In this document: positions 1 through 7,780 of the stretch, one piece after another
Layout: every line of letters begins with the position of its first letter
Numbering within the stretch: position 1 is the stretch's first letter
From: DATJMJ01 sp035503915
GTDB lineage: Bacteria; Actinomycetota; Acidimicrobiia; Acidimicrobiales; Palsa-688
Length of the DNA stretch: 41,540 nucleotides
Direction of reading: 5' to 3'
Assembly (NCBI GenBank): GCA_035503915.1
Contig: DATJSU010000055.1
Location: forward strand, 1 to 41,540
Made by a program: the position numbers and the translations under genes
Notes under the pieces: model-generated
Databases searched by the model: none
What the model saw: only the letters and a program-made list of their open reading frames with translations
What the model was told of the DNA's origin: nothing

Positions 1-1
1 G

Positions 2-250
2 CTCGCCCACGTGCTGGGGGGCGCCATCGTCCTGTCGGGCCTCAACCTCGTCAACGTGGCCGTGGACGTGATGGTGATGAACGCGCTCCTCCTTCCGATC
101 GTGCTCGGCCTGCTGCTAGTCCTCGAAGCAAGGGCGCTCCCCTGGGCGCAGCGTATGCACGGGGCCAGGCGCCTGGTTGCCACCGGCTTGTGCGTGCTCG
201 TGATCGGCTTCGGGCTCTACATGGTGCCCGCCACTTTCGGATGGGTATGA
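2..250 (+). CDS. NRAMP-family divalent metal transporter, C-terminal fragment (cut by window edge)
   Basis: The reading frame is open from base 2, so this is the tail of a gene that begins before the window. The last 82 residues contain two hydrophobic helices, one around the stretch VMNALLLPIVLGLLL and one near the C-terminus (LVATGLCVLVIGFGLYMVP), separated by a short basic loop. The motif N-A-L-L-L-P-(I/V)-V-L-G is typical of the last helices of NRAMP/MntH-like proton-coupled Mn/Fe transporters of the inner membrane. Family assignment rests on this one motif. The metal-binding DPGN motif lies outside the window, so substrate cannot be judged. Confidence 0.6.
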   Translation, partial: LAHVLGGAIVLSGLNLVNVAVDVMVMNALLLPIVLGLLLVLEARALPWAQRMHGARRLVATGLCVLVIGFGLYMVPATFGWV

Positions 251-280
251 GGGCCCAAGGACGCTCGGGGCGGCCGGCCA

Positions 281-676
281 TTGACATGGGGCGCGAACCG
301 ACCCGAGCTGTCCGGCGTCGACGAGGCACGAGCCGCCCCCGAGCGGGACCTCTCGGCGCTTGCCCGCGCCCTCCAGACCGTCGTGGCACGCCGGCTCCAA
401 CCGGTCGCGGTCGTTTTCAGCGCGCTCCCGACCTTCAGGGAACGCCTCGCCGGAGCCGGCACCTACGCGAGCCGCCTGCCGGTAGAAGAGGTGGGCAGCT
501 TGGACGCGACCGCTGCGCGCCTGGCCCTTGTCGGACCGGCGGCCCGCCGCCACGTCGCCTGGGAAGACGAGGCCCTGGAGCTCCTCGTGCGCCGCTCAGC
601 GGGCCATCCCTACTACCTCCAGCTCTTCGGCTGGCATGCCTGGGAGGCGGCCCAGGGGGAGGCCACCATCAATCAC
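281..676 (+). pseudogene. AAA-type ATPase remnant (C-terminal part), fused to the next fragment
   Basis: The first ~130 codons of a TTG-initiated reading frame resemble the sensor/lid part of a STAND/Orc-like AAA ATPase: a helix with FSALPTFRERLAGAG, then LPVEEVGSLDATAARLAL and SAGHPYYLQLFGWHAWEAA, the characteristic 'GhPyylQ' segment of such ATPases. Walker A and B, which should lie upstream, are absent, so this cannot be an active ATPase. It runs in frame, without a stop, into sequence from a different family (HsdR) at about codon 131-138. I read it as a deletion scar, not a designed fusion. Confidence 0.55.
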
Positions 677-1114
677 CAGGACCACATCGCCATTCACCGG
701 CTCCGGATGAGCAAGCCGTTGACGCCGCGCGACTTGGGGGCCCTCGAGAGCATGCTGGCGGAGAACGGCATCGTCGATGCGGCCACCATCGCCAGGGCGA
801 AGGAGGAGAGCCAGGGGCTCGGGCTGTTCGTCCGATCCCTGATCGGATTGGACCGAGGAGCAGCAAAGGAGGGGTTCGCCGACTTCCTCGAAGCACGGAC
901 GCTCACCGGAAATCAGATCGAGTTCATCGACCTGATCATCAACCACCTCACCGAACACGGTGTGATGGGTGCTGCGCTGCTGTACGAGTCACCGTTCACG
1001 GATATCGCCCCACATGGCCCGGACGACCTGTTTACGTCGGACGAGGTGGAGACCGACTTCTGGCGGTTCTGGATCACGTCCGCGCCGCGGCGCAGGCCGC
1101 CTAAAAGCGACTTC
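677..1114 (+). pseudogene. Type I restriction enzyme HsdR C-terminal fragment
   Basis: Residues ~137-275 of the fused frame match the C-terminal helical domain of EcoEI-like HsdR subunits: HRLRMSKPLTPRDLGALE, then ESQGLGLFVRSLIGLDR, LTGNQIEFIDLIINHL and a closing LYESPFTDIAPHGPDDLF. In complete enzymes this domain follows the PD-(D/E)XK nuclease and two helicase domains, none of which is present here, and no hsdM or hsdS is nearby. After the family match ends (~1100) the frame continues for ~50 codons of non-homologous sequence. This is a relic of a restriction system lost from this locus. Confidence 0.7.
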
Positions 1115-1147
1115 GTTCTTGGACCAGCAGTCGTCGCATCGAGCAAG

Positions 1148-1495
1148 TTAGGTCACATGGCGTTGCGCCGGCATTCGACCCCCGTGACCACGCCTCAGCT
1201 CGATGGTCGGTGCCGGCTCGATCAGGGCAACGGCCGGATGCTCCACAGGAAGTGGTAATGCAACCTCAAGTCGGTTCGGATGCGGGTAGGCAGAAGCTAC
1301 CATCTGACCACCGACTTCAGAGCCAACGTAGATCGTCTTGACGTACCAGATGCTGCCGAACTCGCCGACTAGCAGTGACAGAAATTCCTTGTAGGCAGCC
1401 CTCTGCGAACCTGGGCGCTCCAGCCAAGAGGCGGTCGCCTTTATCGGCCACTGAATTGGATCGTATAAGAAGGGCACGAGGCCCCTCCCCCTCAA
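1148..1495 (-). CDS. Hypothetical protein, possibly DUF5655-like
   Basis: A 115-codon frame, TTG or an internal GTG (VPFLYDP) as start. The middle, YKEFLSLLVGEFGSIWY followed by VKTIYVGSEVGGQMVAS and PHPNRLEVALPLP, has the helix-strand-strand-strand rhythm of DUF5655-type domains, where a short helix precedes 'k..i.f...r.FaevhP....L.v.l.L'. The resemblance is by eye only. The last ~25 codons overlap, antisense, the tail of the AAA/HsdR relic. It may itself be a fragment, because the region is decayed on both sides. Function unknown. Confidence 0.35.
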   Translation of the reverse strand: MRGRGLVPFLYDPIQWPIKATASWLERPGSQRAAYKEFLSLLVGEFGSIWYVKTIYVGSEVGGQMVASAYPHPNRLEVALPLPVEHPAVALIEPAPTIELRRGHGGRMPAQRHVT

Positions 1496-1917
1496 CCTCT
1501 CCCCGCCGTCCCGTCCGTCCGTCCGTCTGCCTCGGGCGGCCGTCCACCCGGTCCGGCTTCTCGGCTGGCGCTCCCTCGCGTCGTGGCTGGTCGTGGGCTT
1601 GCGCGTTGCGCTTTTGCGCCGTCCCTACCGTTCTCCCTCTCTCTCCCCGCTGCCTGGATAAGGGAGAGAAGAGAAGGATAGGGAAAGGGGGGCAACAAGG
1701 GGGACAAACCCAGCCCAGCCCAGAGACAGCGACAGCTGTCCAGGCAGGGAGGGGGACAGGTCCGCAGCTCTCCAGCCCCGGTTTCCCAGCGGCTCGCCTT
1801 TCGACGGCTCCTCGAGGGCGGCCCGGTCCCTCTTCCCTGGCGGCTCGACCGGTGCCGGCCGGCGCCAGGCTGAGGCGCTGCGGAACCTGACGGGACCGAC
1901 CTGTCGTTGCCGTCTGC
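1496..1917. other. Non-coding, strand-asymmetric low-complexity stretch
   Basis: No convincing gene on either strand. The left part carries a short CCGT tandem (around 1508-1523, ccgtccgtccgtccgt). The middle (about 1660-1755) is strongly purine-rich on the plus strand (runs of ggga/gaga, then cccagcccagcccag). Such composition is unlike every neighbouring coding region. Confidence 0.5.
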
Positions 1918-2733
1918 TCAGCCACAAACGCTGCTGCCGACTGGACAGCCCAGCTGGTCGTACTCAGCGATCACCAGTTCCTCGGGCGAGACCGAGCAGG
2001 CTGGGCAGTCGGGGTTGCGCCTGACACGGAAGGTGGCGAAGTCCCCGTCGAGCGCGTTGTACGCGAGGAGACGTCCTACCATGGGCCGACCGATGCCCAG
2101 CAGCACTTTGAGTGCCTCCGTGGCCTGGACGCAACCGATCACCCCAGGCAGGACTCCTAAAGGCCCGGCCACGGGCTGGGCCGCGGGCGGTGGGGGCTCG
2201 GGCACGAGGCACCGGTAGCAAGGACCTCGGTAGGGAACGCAGACGCTCACCTGGCCCTCGAAGCGGTAGACCCCGCCGTGCACGACCGGCACTGCGAGCT
2301 TCAAAGAAGCGTCGTTGATCAAATAGCGAGCCGAGAAGTTGTCGACGCCCACCACGACGACCTCGTAACCGGAGACGATCTCAAGGACGTTGCCGGCGCT
2401 CAAACGGGCTTGGTAGGGGACCACTTCGACGTCGGGGTTCAAGCCGGCCAGCGCCTTCTTGGCCGACATGACCTTGGGCTCGCCGACCCGGTCGGTGCTG
2501 TGCAGGACCTGACGCTGGAGGTTGGAGGTCTCCACGACGTCCATGTCCACTATCCCTAGCGTCCCCACTCCGGCGGCTGCCAGGTAGAGAGCAATCGGCG
2601 AGCCGAGGCCACCAGCGCCGACAACGAGCACCCTGGAAGCAAGCAGCTTCGCCTGGCCCGCCACACCGACCTCGGGCAGCAAAAGATGACGATGGTAACG
2701 GTCACGTTGCCCGGGTGCCAGTCGGGGGGCCAT
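1918..2733 (-). CDS. moeB: ThiF/MoeB-family E1-like adenylyltransferase
   Basis: A 271-residue single-domain E1-like enzyme that adenylates the C-terminal glycine of a small ubiquitin-fold sulfur carrier (MoaD or ThiS type) using ATP. Seen: N-terminal RYHRHLLLPEVG, the nucleotide loop VGAGGLGSP, acidic VDMDVVETSNLQRQ (ATP/Mg contacts and arginine finger), VDNFSARYLIND, and two zinc CxxC pairs (CYRC and CPAC). The C-terminal rhodanese domain of MoeZ-type proteins is absent. Starts at ATG with the usual family N-terminus. Molybdopterin, thiamine or thiocarboxylate amino-acid pathways are all possible, since no carrier protein gene is nearby. The last residues include an extra C-G pair, which is unusual. 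Confidence 0.85.
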   Translation of the reverse strand: MAPRLAPGQRDRYHRHLLLPEVGVAGQAKLLASRVLVVGAGGLGSPIALYLAAAGVGTLGIVDMDVVETSNLQRQVLHSTDRVGEPKVMSAKKALAGLNPDVEVVPYQARLSAGNVLEIVSGYEVVVVGVDNFSARYLINDASLKLAVPVVHGGVYRFEGQVSVCVPYRGPCYRCLVPEPPPPAAQPVAGPLGVLPGVIGCVQATEALKVLLGIGRPMVGRLLAYNALDGDFATFRVRRNPDCPACSVSPEELVIAEYDQLGCPVGSSVCG

Positions 2734-2776
2734 CGCCCTCAGCCTCTCGGCCCAACGAGCTGGCTGAGTAGGGCGG

Positions 2777-2893
2777 TCAGTCCCTTGGTTGCCAGCAGAA
2801 GGACCCTACTGCCTCCAGCGCCTTTAAGCGTCGCTCGCAACGTTCACGCTGCTTGGTGACTGTGTCTTGTTGTTCGTCCAGCTCCGCCAACAC
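2777..2893 (-). CDS. Possible small coiled-coil protein or gene remnant upstream of moeB
   Basis: A short frame with a GTG start codes for ~38 residues rich in heptad-type polar/charged residues (LAELDEQQDTVTKQRERCE, then RRLKALEAVG), predicted by eye to be one amphipathic helix. The same frame is open for ~14 codons further upstream before a stop. It lies 43 nt before the moeB start in the same orientation. Composition looks coding, but it could equally be the tail of a lost gene. No family recognised. Confidence 0.25.
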   Translation of the reverse strand: MLAELDEQQDTVTKQRERCERRLKALEAVGSFCWQPRD

Positions 2894-3353
2894 TGCTTCA
2901 GAGGTGGCCTCTAGGCCGCCTGACCTGCGTCGCCTGCTGTCACCTGCGCATCACCTCGAAGTTCGCCAGGGACCTTTCGGGCCCCCTCAGGCATAGCTCG
3001 CCCTAACCGCCTCGGCGAGCTCCGTAACGCCAGCTCTGTGACGGTGATGGAGGACACGACGCGCGGGCGCTGGCCCAAAACCCGCCGGGCATCTTCGGCG
3101 TGCCCGTGTCTACGGCACCAGCTCCGCTGTGATCGGACAGCCGCTGTTGGCTGTGGCCACCAGGGTGCTGAAGGCTGTCTTATCTCCCGTGGTTGACCCC
3201 GAGTCGATCCCAACAACCATCCCAACATTCACCCGTTCGTCTGGTTGCTCCTTGTTGCACTGCATCGGCGTTTCCCGATAAGGGCCCGGGTCAGGGCGTC
3301 GAGGAGCGACCGCGGGCGACGACCTGAGCCCCCTTGCACCCATGTCGACACCT
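2894..3353. other. Decayed stretch; possible PIN-domain (VapC-like) remnant on the minus strand
   Basis: No intact gene. On the minus strand, two overlapping frames look like one broken gene: about 3120-3240 begins VNVGMVVGIDSGSTT, and about 2990-3110 reads RVLGQRPRVVSSITVTEL. The latter resembles the 'pRVvSSl..vEL' strand-helix of VapC-type PIN toxins. A frameshift near 3115 would join them. The resemblance is weak and there is no recognisable antitoxin. The stretch ends at the tRNA-Leu fragment, which suggests it belongs to a former integrated element. Confidence 0.2.
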
Positions 3354-3405
3354 TTCAGGTTCCTGTGAGGGCAACCTCGTGGGGGTTCAAGTCCCCCCTC
3401 GCCCA
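3354..3405 (+). pseudogene. 3' half of a tRNA-Leu(CAG), likely att scar
   Basis: Reading 5' to 3': anticodon loop TTCAGGT (anticodon CAG), anticodon stem strand TCCTG, variable arm GAGG-GCAA-CCTC as expected for a class II tRNA, a perfect T-arm GGGGG-TTCAAGT-CCCCC, the 3' acceptor strand CTCGCCC and discriminator A. The 5' half is missing: upstream bases do not pair with the anticodon stem or acceptor strand, and no D-arm exists. The break lies exactly at the anticodon loop, a classic crossover site of tyrosine integrases, so I interpret it as an attachment-site duplicate. No CCA is encoded. Confidence 0.8.
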
Positions 3406-3492
3406 CGGCCCGTCACGGAAGGGCTCAATCTCAGTGCGTTCTGAGCCGACGCTGCTTTGGGGGCCATTGCGTCCTCGTAGGAGATTGCGCCC

Positions 3493-4698
3493 GTGACATC
3501 AACTGAGGTCAGGTACGAGCGGTGGGGCCGCTCGATAGTGCCGGAGCACGTAGAGCGCCCACGAGTGCTTTGCGTTGACGACGACGAGCTCCTCCTCGCG
3601 GGGTTGAAGCGCCAACTGCACAAGGAATTTGACATAACAGGACGCACGACAGGCGAGCTTGCGTTGCAGGCGCTCCGGGAGGACGGGCCCTTTGCCGTAA
3701 TCATTTCCGACATGAACATGCCCGGGATGGACGGTGTGCAGGTACTGAGCCGAGCGCGCCATATCGCGCCCGACACGTCGCGGATCCTCCTCACCGGCTA
3801 TGCGGCGCTCGAGCTTGCCTTGGAGGCCGTAAACCGCGGCAACATCTTCCGGTTCCTCGTCAAACCCTGCAGCAAGGAGGACATGGTCGCGGCTCTCGAC
3901 GCGGCCAGTGAGCAGTACCGCCTCGTCACAGCGGAGCGGCAGTTCTTCGAGCAAACCCTGCGCGGCGCGGTCAACGCGCTCTGCGAGACTCTTTCGCTCG
4001 CAAACCCACCTGCGTTTGCCCGCGCCACTCGTGTCCGCCGCCTCGTCGTCGACCTCATGGGGCTTATCGACGTGCCGGACCGGTGGTGCGTCGAGGTTGC
4101 CGTGGTGCTGTCCCAGTTGGGCAGCGTCGTCCTCCCGCCCGCGGTCGTCTCCAAGCTCCACGATGGCGCTCCGCTCAGCCCGCTCGAGCAGGAGCTGGTG
4201 GACGACTTGCCCGGCATCGCAGACCGAGTCCTGTCTGGCATCCCCCGCCTCGAGGCGGTCCGTCAGGTCATCCGCCTTGCCGACACCGACTTCGGCGACA
4301 CGCTTGGTGGCCCCGGCGGGCCGGGGAGCCGGATCCCGATCGGGGCACGCCTGCTGCGGCTTGCCCTGGACCTGGACAGCCTTGAGGCGAGTGGCCTTAC
4401 CCGTGACGCGGCAGTGAGGGTGATGCAGACGCGCAAAGGAGCCTACGACCCCCTCTTGCTCGAGGCCCTGAGCAGCCTGGGCGAGCACGGGGACGCGTCG
4501 ACGGCAACGTCGCGGCGCTCTGAGGACCTTCAGCCGGGAATGGTCATCGCGAGCGACGTGTCCGACCCTGCCGGGCGCCTTCTCGTGGCAAGAGGTACCG
4601 CCGTCACAGCGGCGCTGACGGACCACATGGCGAGCTGGAGGCGTACGACGGGGATCGTCGAACCGATATTTGTGAGGTCCTCCGCCAACGGGGCTTGA
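3493..4698 (+). CDS. Response regulator: receiver domain plus degenerate HD-GYP output domain
   Basis: Residues ~22-140 form a CheY-like receiver: LCVDDDE acidic pocket, phosphoacceptor Asp73 in DMNMPGMDG, T in LLTGYA and Lys in FLVKPCS. Residues ~155-340 align with HD-GYP phosphodiesterase domains (c-di-GMP hydrolysis). The HD dyad position reads SQ (VVLSQLGSVVLPP), the conserved HH reads AD (VIRLADTDFGD), and no GYP is present. The flanking pattern is retained (KLHDGAPLSPLEQELVDDLPGIADRVLSGIPRL). The C-terminus carries the usual 'L.pGMVia.dV.d..GrLLvarGt' module. It is therefore probably a non-catalytic sensor or scaffold. GTG start is supported by the SD-like aggag at 3477-3483. Confidence 0.85.
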   Translation: MTSTEVRYERWGRSIVPEHVERPRVLCVDDDELLLAGLKRQLHKEFDITGRTTGELALQALREDGPFAVIISDMNMPGMDGVQVLSRARHIAPDTSRILLTGYAALELALEAVNRGNIFRFLVKPCSKEDMVAALDAASEQYRLVTAERQFFEQTLRGAVNALCETLSLANPPAFARATRVRRLVVDLMGLIDVPDRWCVEVAVVLSQLGSVVLPPAVVSKLHDGAPLSPLEQELVDDLPGIADRVLSGIPRLEAVRQVIRLADTDFGDTLGGPGGPGSRIPIGARLLRLALDLDSLEASGLTRDAAVRVMQTRKGAYDPLLLEALSSLGEHGDASTATSRRSEDLQPGMVIASDVSDPAGRLLVARGTAVTAALTDHMASWRRTTGIVEPIFVRSSANGA

Positions 4699-4768
4699 GC
4701 AGCTCGCTCAGGGCGATGTGGCCATGCCGGCAGCGCGCGCGGCCCAGCGTGCGTTGCCGAGCGCGGGC

Positions 4769-6169
4769 TCAGCTGCGCAGGCGCTCTACGGTGCGAAGCT
4801 TGTTCGTGACATCGAGGGCCGCCACTTTGTAGGCTTCAGCCAGGGTCGGGTAATTGAAGACCGCCTCCATCAGGTAGTCAACCGTACCCCCGCACCCCAT
4901 TACTGCCTGCCCGATGTGGACGATCTCGGTTGCCCCGGTGCCGAACAGGTGGACCCCGAGCAGTTTGCGGTCGAGCTGCGAAACCAGCAGTTTCAGCATC
5001 CCGTACGAATCTCCACAGATCTGGCCCCGCGCGAGTTCCTTGTAGCGGGATATGCCGACCTCGTAAGGCACTGAGGCCCCGGTGAGCTCAGTTTCGGTCC
5101 GGCCGACGTAGCTGATCTCGGGGATCGTGTAAATCCCGATCGGCATCGTCTTGCCGATGGGACCCGTTGGTTCCCCAAAGGCATGAAGGGCAGCCAGACG
5201 CCCCTGCTCCATGGACGTCGAAGCGAGAGCGGGGAAGCCGATCACGTCGCCCACCGCATATATGTGCTCGACGTGGGTCCTGAAGTACTCGTCTACGTTT
5301 ACCCGGCCGCGCTTGTCGGGGGTGATCCCAACCGCCTCGAGGCCGAGGCCGTCGGTGGCGCCCTGGCGGCCTGCCGAGTACATGACTACGTCGGCAGCCA
5401 CGACCTTTCCGCTCGCGAGCTGTGAGATGGTGCCGCCCTCGTGTGGTTCCACCGCCTCTACCACTTCCCGGAAGCGGAACGTCACGGCAAGGCTGCGCAA
5501 GTGGAACTGGAGGGCCTCCACCACCTCGTCGTCGCAAAATTCGAGCATCCTGTCGCGCTGCTCGATAACAGTGACCTTGGTGCCGAGCGCAGCAAAAATC
5601 GAGGCGTACTCGATGCCGATCACACCGGCGCCAACAATTGCCATGCTCCTTGGGATCTGGTGAAGGGCGAGGATCCCGTCAGAGTCAAAGATGTGCTCTT
5701 CGTCAAAGGCAACCCTTGGCGGGCGGGCCGGCCGGGTCCCGGTGGCAATGATCACGCGGTCTGCGCTCACCCGCTGTTCTCCGCGGGCCGAAGAGACGGC
5801 GAGCGTGTGGCTGTCCACGAACTGCGCACTTCCTTGCACGAGCGATACCCGGTTGCGCGCAAGCTGGTCGCGCACAACCTCGATCTCGCGCGCTACGACG
5901 TGATGAGTCCGGCGCGACAGGTCCTCCATCGTGATGTCCTGCTTGACGCGATAGCTCTGGCCGTAGAGGTCGCGTTGGGAAAGGCCCGTCAGGTAGAGCA
6001 CGGCTTCTCTCAGAGATTTGGAGGGGATGGTCCCGGTGTTGACGCACACGCCTCCAACGACGTCGCGTTTTTCTACGACGGCCGCGTTGTAACCCAATTT
6101 TGCCGCAGCGATGGCAGCCTTTTGACCACCGGGCCCGCACCCGATGACGAGGAGGTCGTAGTCAGCCAC
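4769..6169 (-). CDS. sthA: Soluble pyridine nucleotide transhydrogenase (Si-specific)
   Basis: A flavoprotein of the disulfide-reductase fold that transfers hydride between NADPH and NAD+ in the cytoplasm. With GTG at 6167-6169 the product is 466 residues, the usual SthA length; the frame stays open further upstream but that would invade the divergent gene. Seen: FAD loop IGCGPGG (residues 9-15), GGVCVNTGTIPSKSLREAV with a single Cys42 instead of the CxxxxC redox pair (a SthA hallmark that separates it from lipoamide dehydrogenase), second nucleotide loop VGAGVIGIEYASIFAALG, FAD motif IYAVGDVIGFP, and a C-terminal dimerisation domain with HLFGTGATEIVHIG. It helps balance NADPH. No clear SD precedes the GTG. 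Confidence 0.9.
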   Translation of the reverse strand: MADYDLLVIGCGPGGQKAAIAAAKLGYNAAVVEKRDVVGGVCVNTGTIPSKSLREAVLYLTGLSQRDLYGQSYRVKQDITMEDLSRRTHHVVAREIEVVRDQLARNRVSLVQGSAQFVDSHTLAVSSARGEQRVSADRVIIATGTRPARPPRVAFDEEHIFDSDGILALHQIPRSMAIVGAGVIGIEYASIFAALGTKVTVIEQRDRMLEFCDDEVVEALQFHLRSLAVTFRFREVVEAVEPHEGGTISQLASGKVVAADVVMYSAGRQGATDGLGLEAVGITPDKRGRVNVDEYFRTHVEHIYAVGDVIGFPALASTSMEQGRLAALHAFGEPTGPIGKTMPIGIYTIPEISYVGRTETELTGASVPYEVGISRYKELARGQICGDSYGMLKLLVSQLDRKLLGVHLFGTGATEIVHIGQAVMGCGGTVDYLMEAVFNYPTLAEAYKVAALDVTNKLRTVERLRS

Positions 6170-6297
6170 GCGCGGCTGGAGCGAGGGCCATGGAAGAATT
6201 CTTAGCCACTTTGCGGCCCGGTGGCGAGAGTGCGTGGCCCACCTGGGCGGACGCGGGCGACTTGTCGGCTCCAGTTGCGCCAGGTGACACTTGCTGC

Positions 6298-7722
6298 ATG
6301 GGACCGGAACAATTTCGGCGGGCTGCGCACGAGCTCGTGGACTGGGTTGCCGACTACCGCCTGCGCGTCGGCGAACTGCCCGTGCGTTCCCGAGCCGCAC
6401 CTGGCGAAGTCGCGAGTGGCTTCCCAAAGGTTGCGCCGGAAACCGCAGGAAGCGTGGAGGACCTGGTCCAGGACCTCGACCGGGTCATCGTGCCAGGCTT
6501 GACGCAGATCCAACACCCCAGCAATTTCGCGTGGTTCCCTTCGAACGCTTCGCTCTCCTCCGTCCTTGGAGACATCGTGGCTGGTGGCCTCGGCGCGCTC
6601 GGGATCAGTTGGCAATCGGCGCCGGCACTGACGGAGCTGGAAGAGGTCGTCTGTGACTGGGCCCGCCAGCTCTGCGGGCTCTCCCCCGCGTGGCGCGGCA
6701 CTATCGGGGACGGCGCCTCGACTGCCACCTTGGTCGCTCTCTTGGTGGCCCGCGAGAAAGCGAGCGGAGGATCCCAGCGCCGGGGCGGCCTTCAGGCGCA
6801 AGATGAGCCTCTCACCGTCTATTGCTCTGCTGAAGCCCATTCCTCGGTTACCAAGGCCGCCCTTCTCGCGGGGTTTGGCGCCGACAACCTGCGCCTGGTC
6901 CCAACGCGGGCGCCGGGGCGCGAGCTTGACGTCGGCGTGCTCGAGGTGCTCATGGAACAGGACGTTTCGGAAGGGCGCCGGCCTGCTGCGGTTGTCGCTA
7001 CTGCGGGCACGACCGCGACAACTGCGTTCGACCCTCTTTCAGAGATCTGCGAGCTCGCCGGGCGTCACGATGCTTACGTGCACGTGGACGCCGCAATGGC
7101 AGGCTCAGCGATGCTGCTGCCCGAGTGCCGGCACCTTTTCGCCGGTATCGAGGCGGCGAGCTCGCTCTGTTGGAACCCGCACAAGTGGCTCGGCTCTGTC
7201 CTGGAGACTTCCCTCCTCTACGTGAAAGACCCCGACGCGCTGGTGTCTGTTATGGCGACGGACCCTAGCTACCTCCGCTCCTCGCGCGACGGCAGCGTCG
7301 TCCAGTACCGGGACTGGGGGCTTCCGCTCGGACGGCGCTTCCGGGCGTTGCGGCTATGGGCATTGCTGAGGCTCGAAGGGGCCGAGGCGCTCCGCGCCCG
7401 CTTGCGGCGCGACCTCGCCAACGCTCAGCGCTTGGCCGGGTTGGTCCAGGAGGCGCCCAACTGGGCACTGTTGGCACCCGTAAAACTGCAGACGCTCTGC
7501 GTGCGGCACGGGCCCCCCGGCATCGCCGGCGACCGCCTCGACGACCACACCCTTGCCTGGTGCGAAGCCGTCAACCAATCGGGCGCCGCCCACCTCACAC
7601 CTGCGCTCCTCGACGGGCGGTGGATGGTACGCGTGTCAATCGGAGCTGAGCCAACGGAATGGCCCCACGTGGAGCAGCTCTGGCACCTCATGCAGGAGAA
7701 GGCAGGCGCTCGGGGGGCTTAG
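6298..7722 (+). CDS. PLP-dependent group II amino-acid decarboxylase (aromatic amino-acid type)
   Basis: A 474-residue fold-type I PLP enzyme predicted to release CO2 from an amino acid, giving the amine. The chosen ATG (MGPEQFRRAAHELVDWVADY) matches the family N-terminus and has an SD-like AGGTGA 7-12 nt upstream; an earlier in-frame ATG at 6190 adds 36 atypical residues. Seen: HPSNFAWFPSN (substrate/PLP region), DGASTATLVALLVARE, SAEAHSSVTKAA with the PLP-stacking His, VHVDAAMAGSA with the PLP-N1 Asp, and Schiff-base Lys296 in NPHKWLGSVL. Aromatic-L-amino-acid (DOPA/Trp/Tyr) decarboxylases are the closest by motif. The exact substrate cannot be read. Divergent from sthA across ~128 bp. Confidence 0.85.
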   Translation: MGPEQFRRAAHELVDWVADYRLRVGELPVRSRAAPGEVASGFPKVAPETAGSVEDLVQDLDRVIVPGLTQIQHPSNFAWFPSNASLSSVLGDIVAGGLGALGISWQSAPALTELEEVVCDWARQLCGLSPAWRGTIGDGASTATLVALLVAREKASGGSQRRGGLQAQDEPLTVYCSAEAHSSVTKAALLAGFGADNLRLVPTRAPGRELDVGVLEVLMEQDVSEGRRPAAVVATAGTTATTAFDPLSEICELAGRHDAYVHVDAAMAGSAMLLPECRHLFAGIEAASSLCWNPHKWLGSVLETSLLYVKDPDALVSVMATDPSYLRSSRDGSVVQYRDWGLPLGRRFRALRLWALLRLEGAEALRARLRRDLANAQRLAGLVQEAPNWALLAPVKLQTLCVRHGPPGIAGDRLDDHTLAWCEAVNQSGAAHLTPALLDGRWMVRVSIGAEPTEWPHVEQLWHLMQEKAGARGA

Positions 7723-7780
7723 TTCCGGCAGGCAGCACAGGGCCCATTAGCATTTTTGGGCAACGGGGGAGGTGGTCACC

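Noticed and set aside
3110..3406. Minus-strand frame starting MGEGGLEPPRGCPHRN
   Set aside because: Its N-terminus is the well-known false translation of an antisense tRNA-Leu 3' end; the tRNA fragment explains it.
4769..6169. Dihydrolipoamide dehydrogenase
   Set aside because: Only one cysteine in the redox motif region (CVNTGTIPSK), and the length and motif match soluble transhydrogenase.
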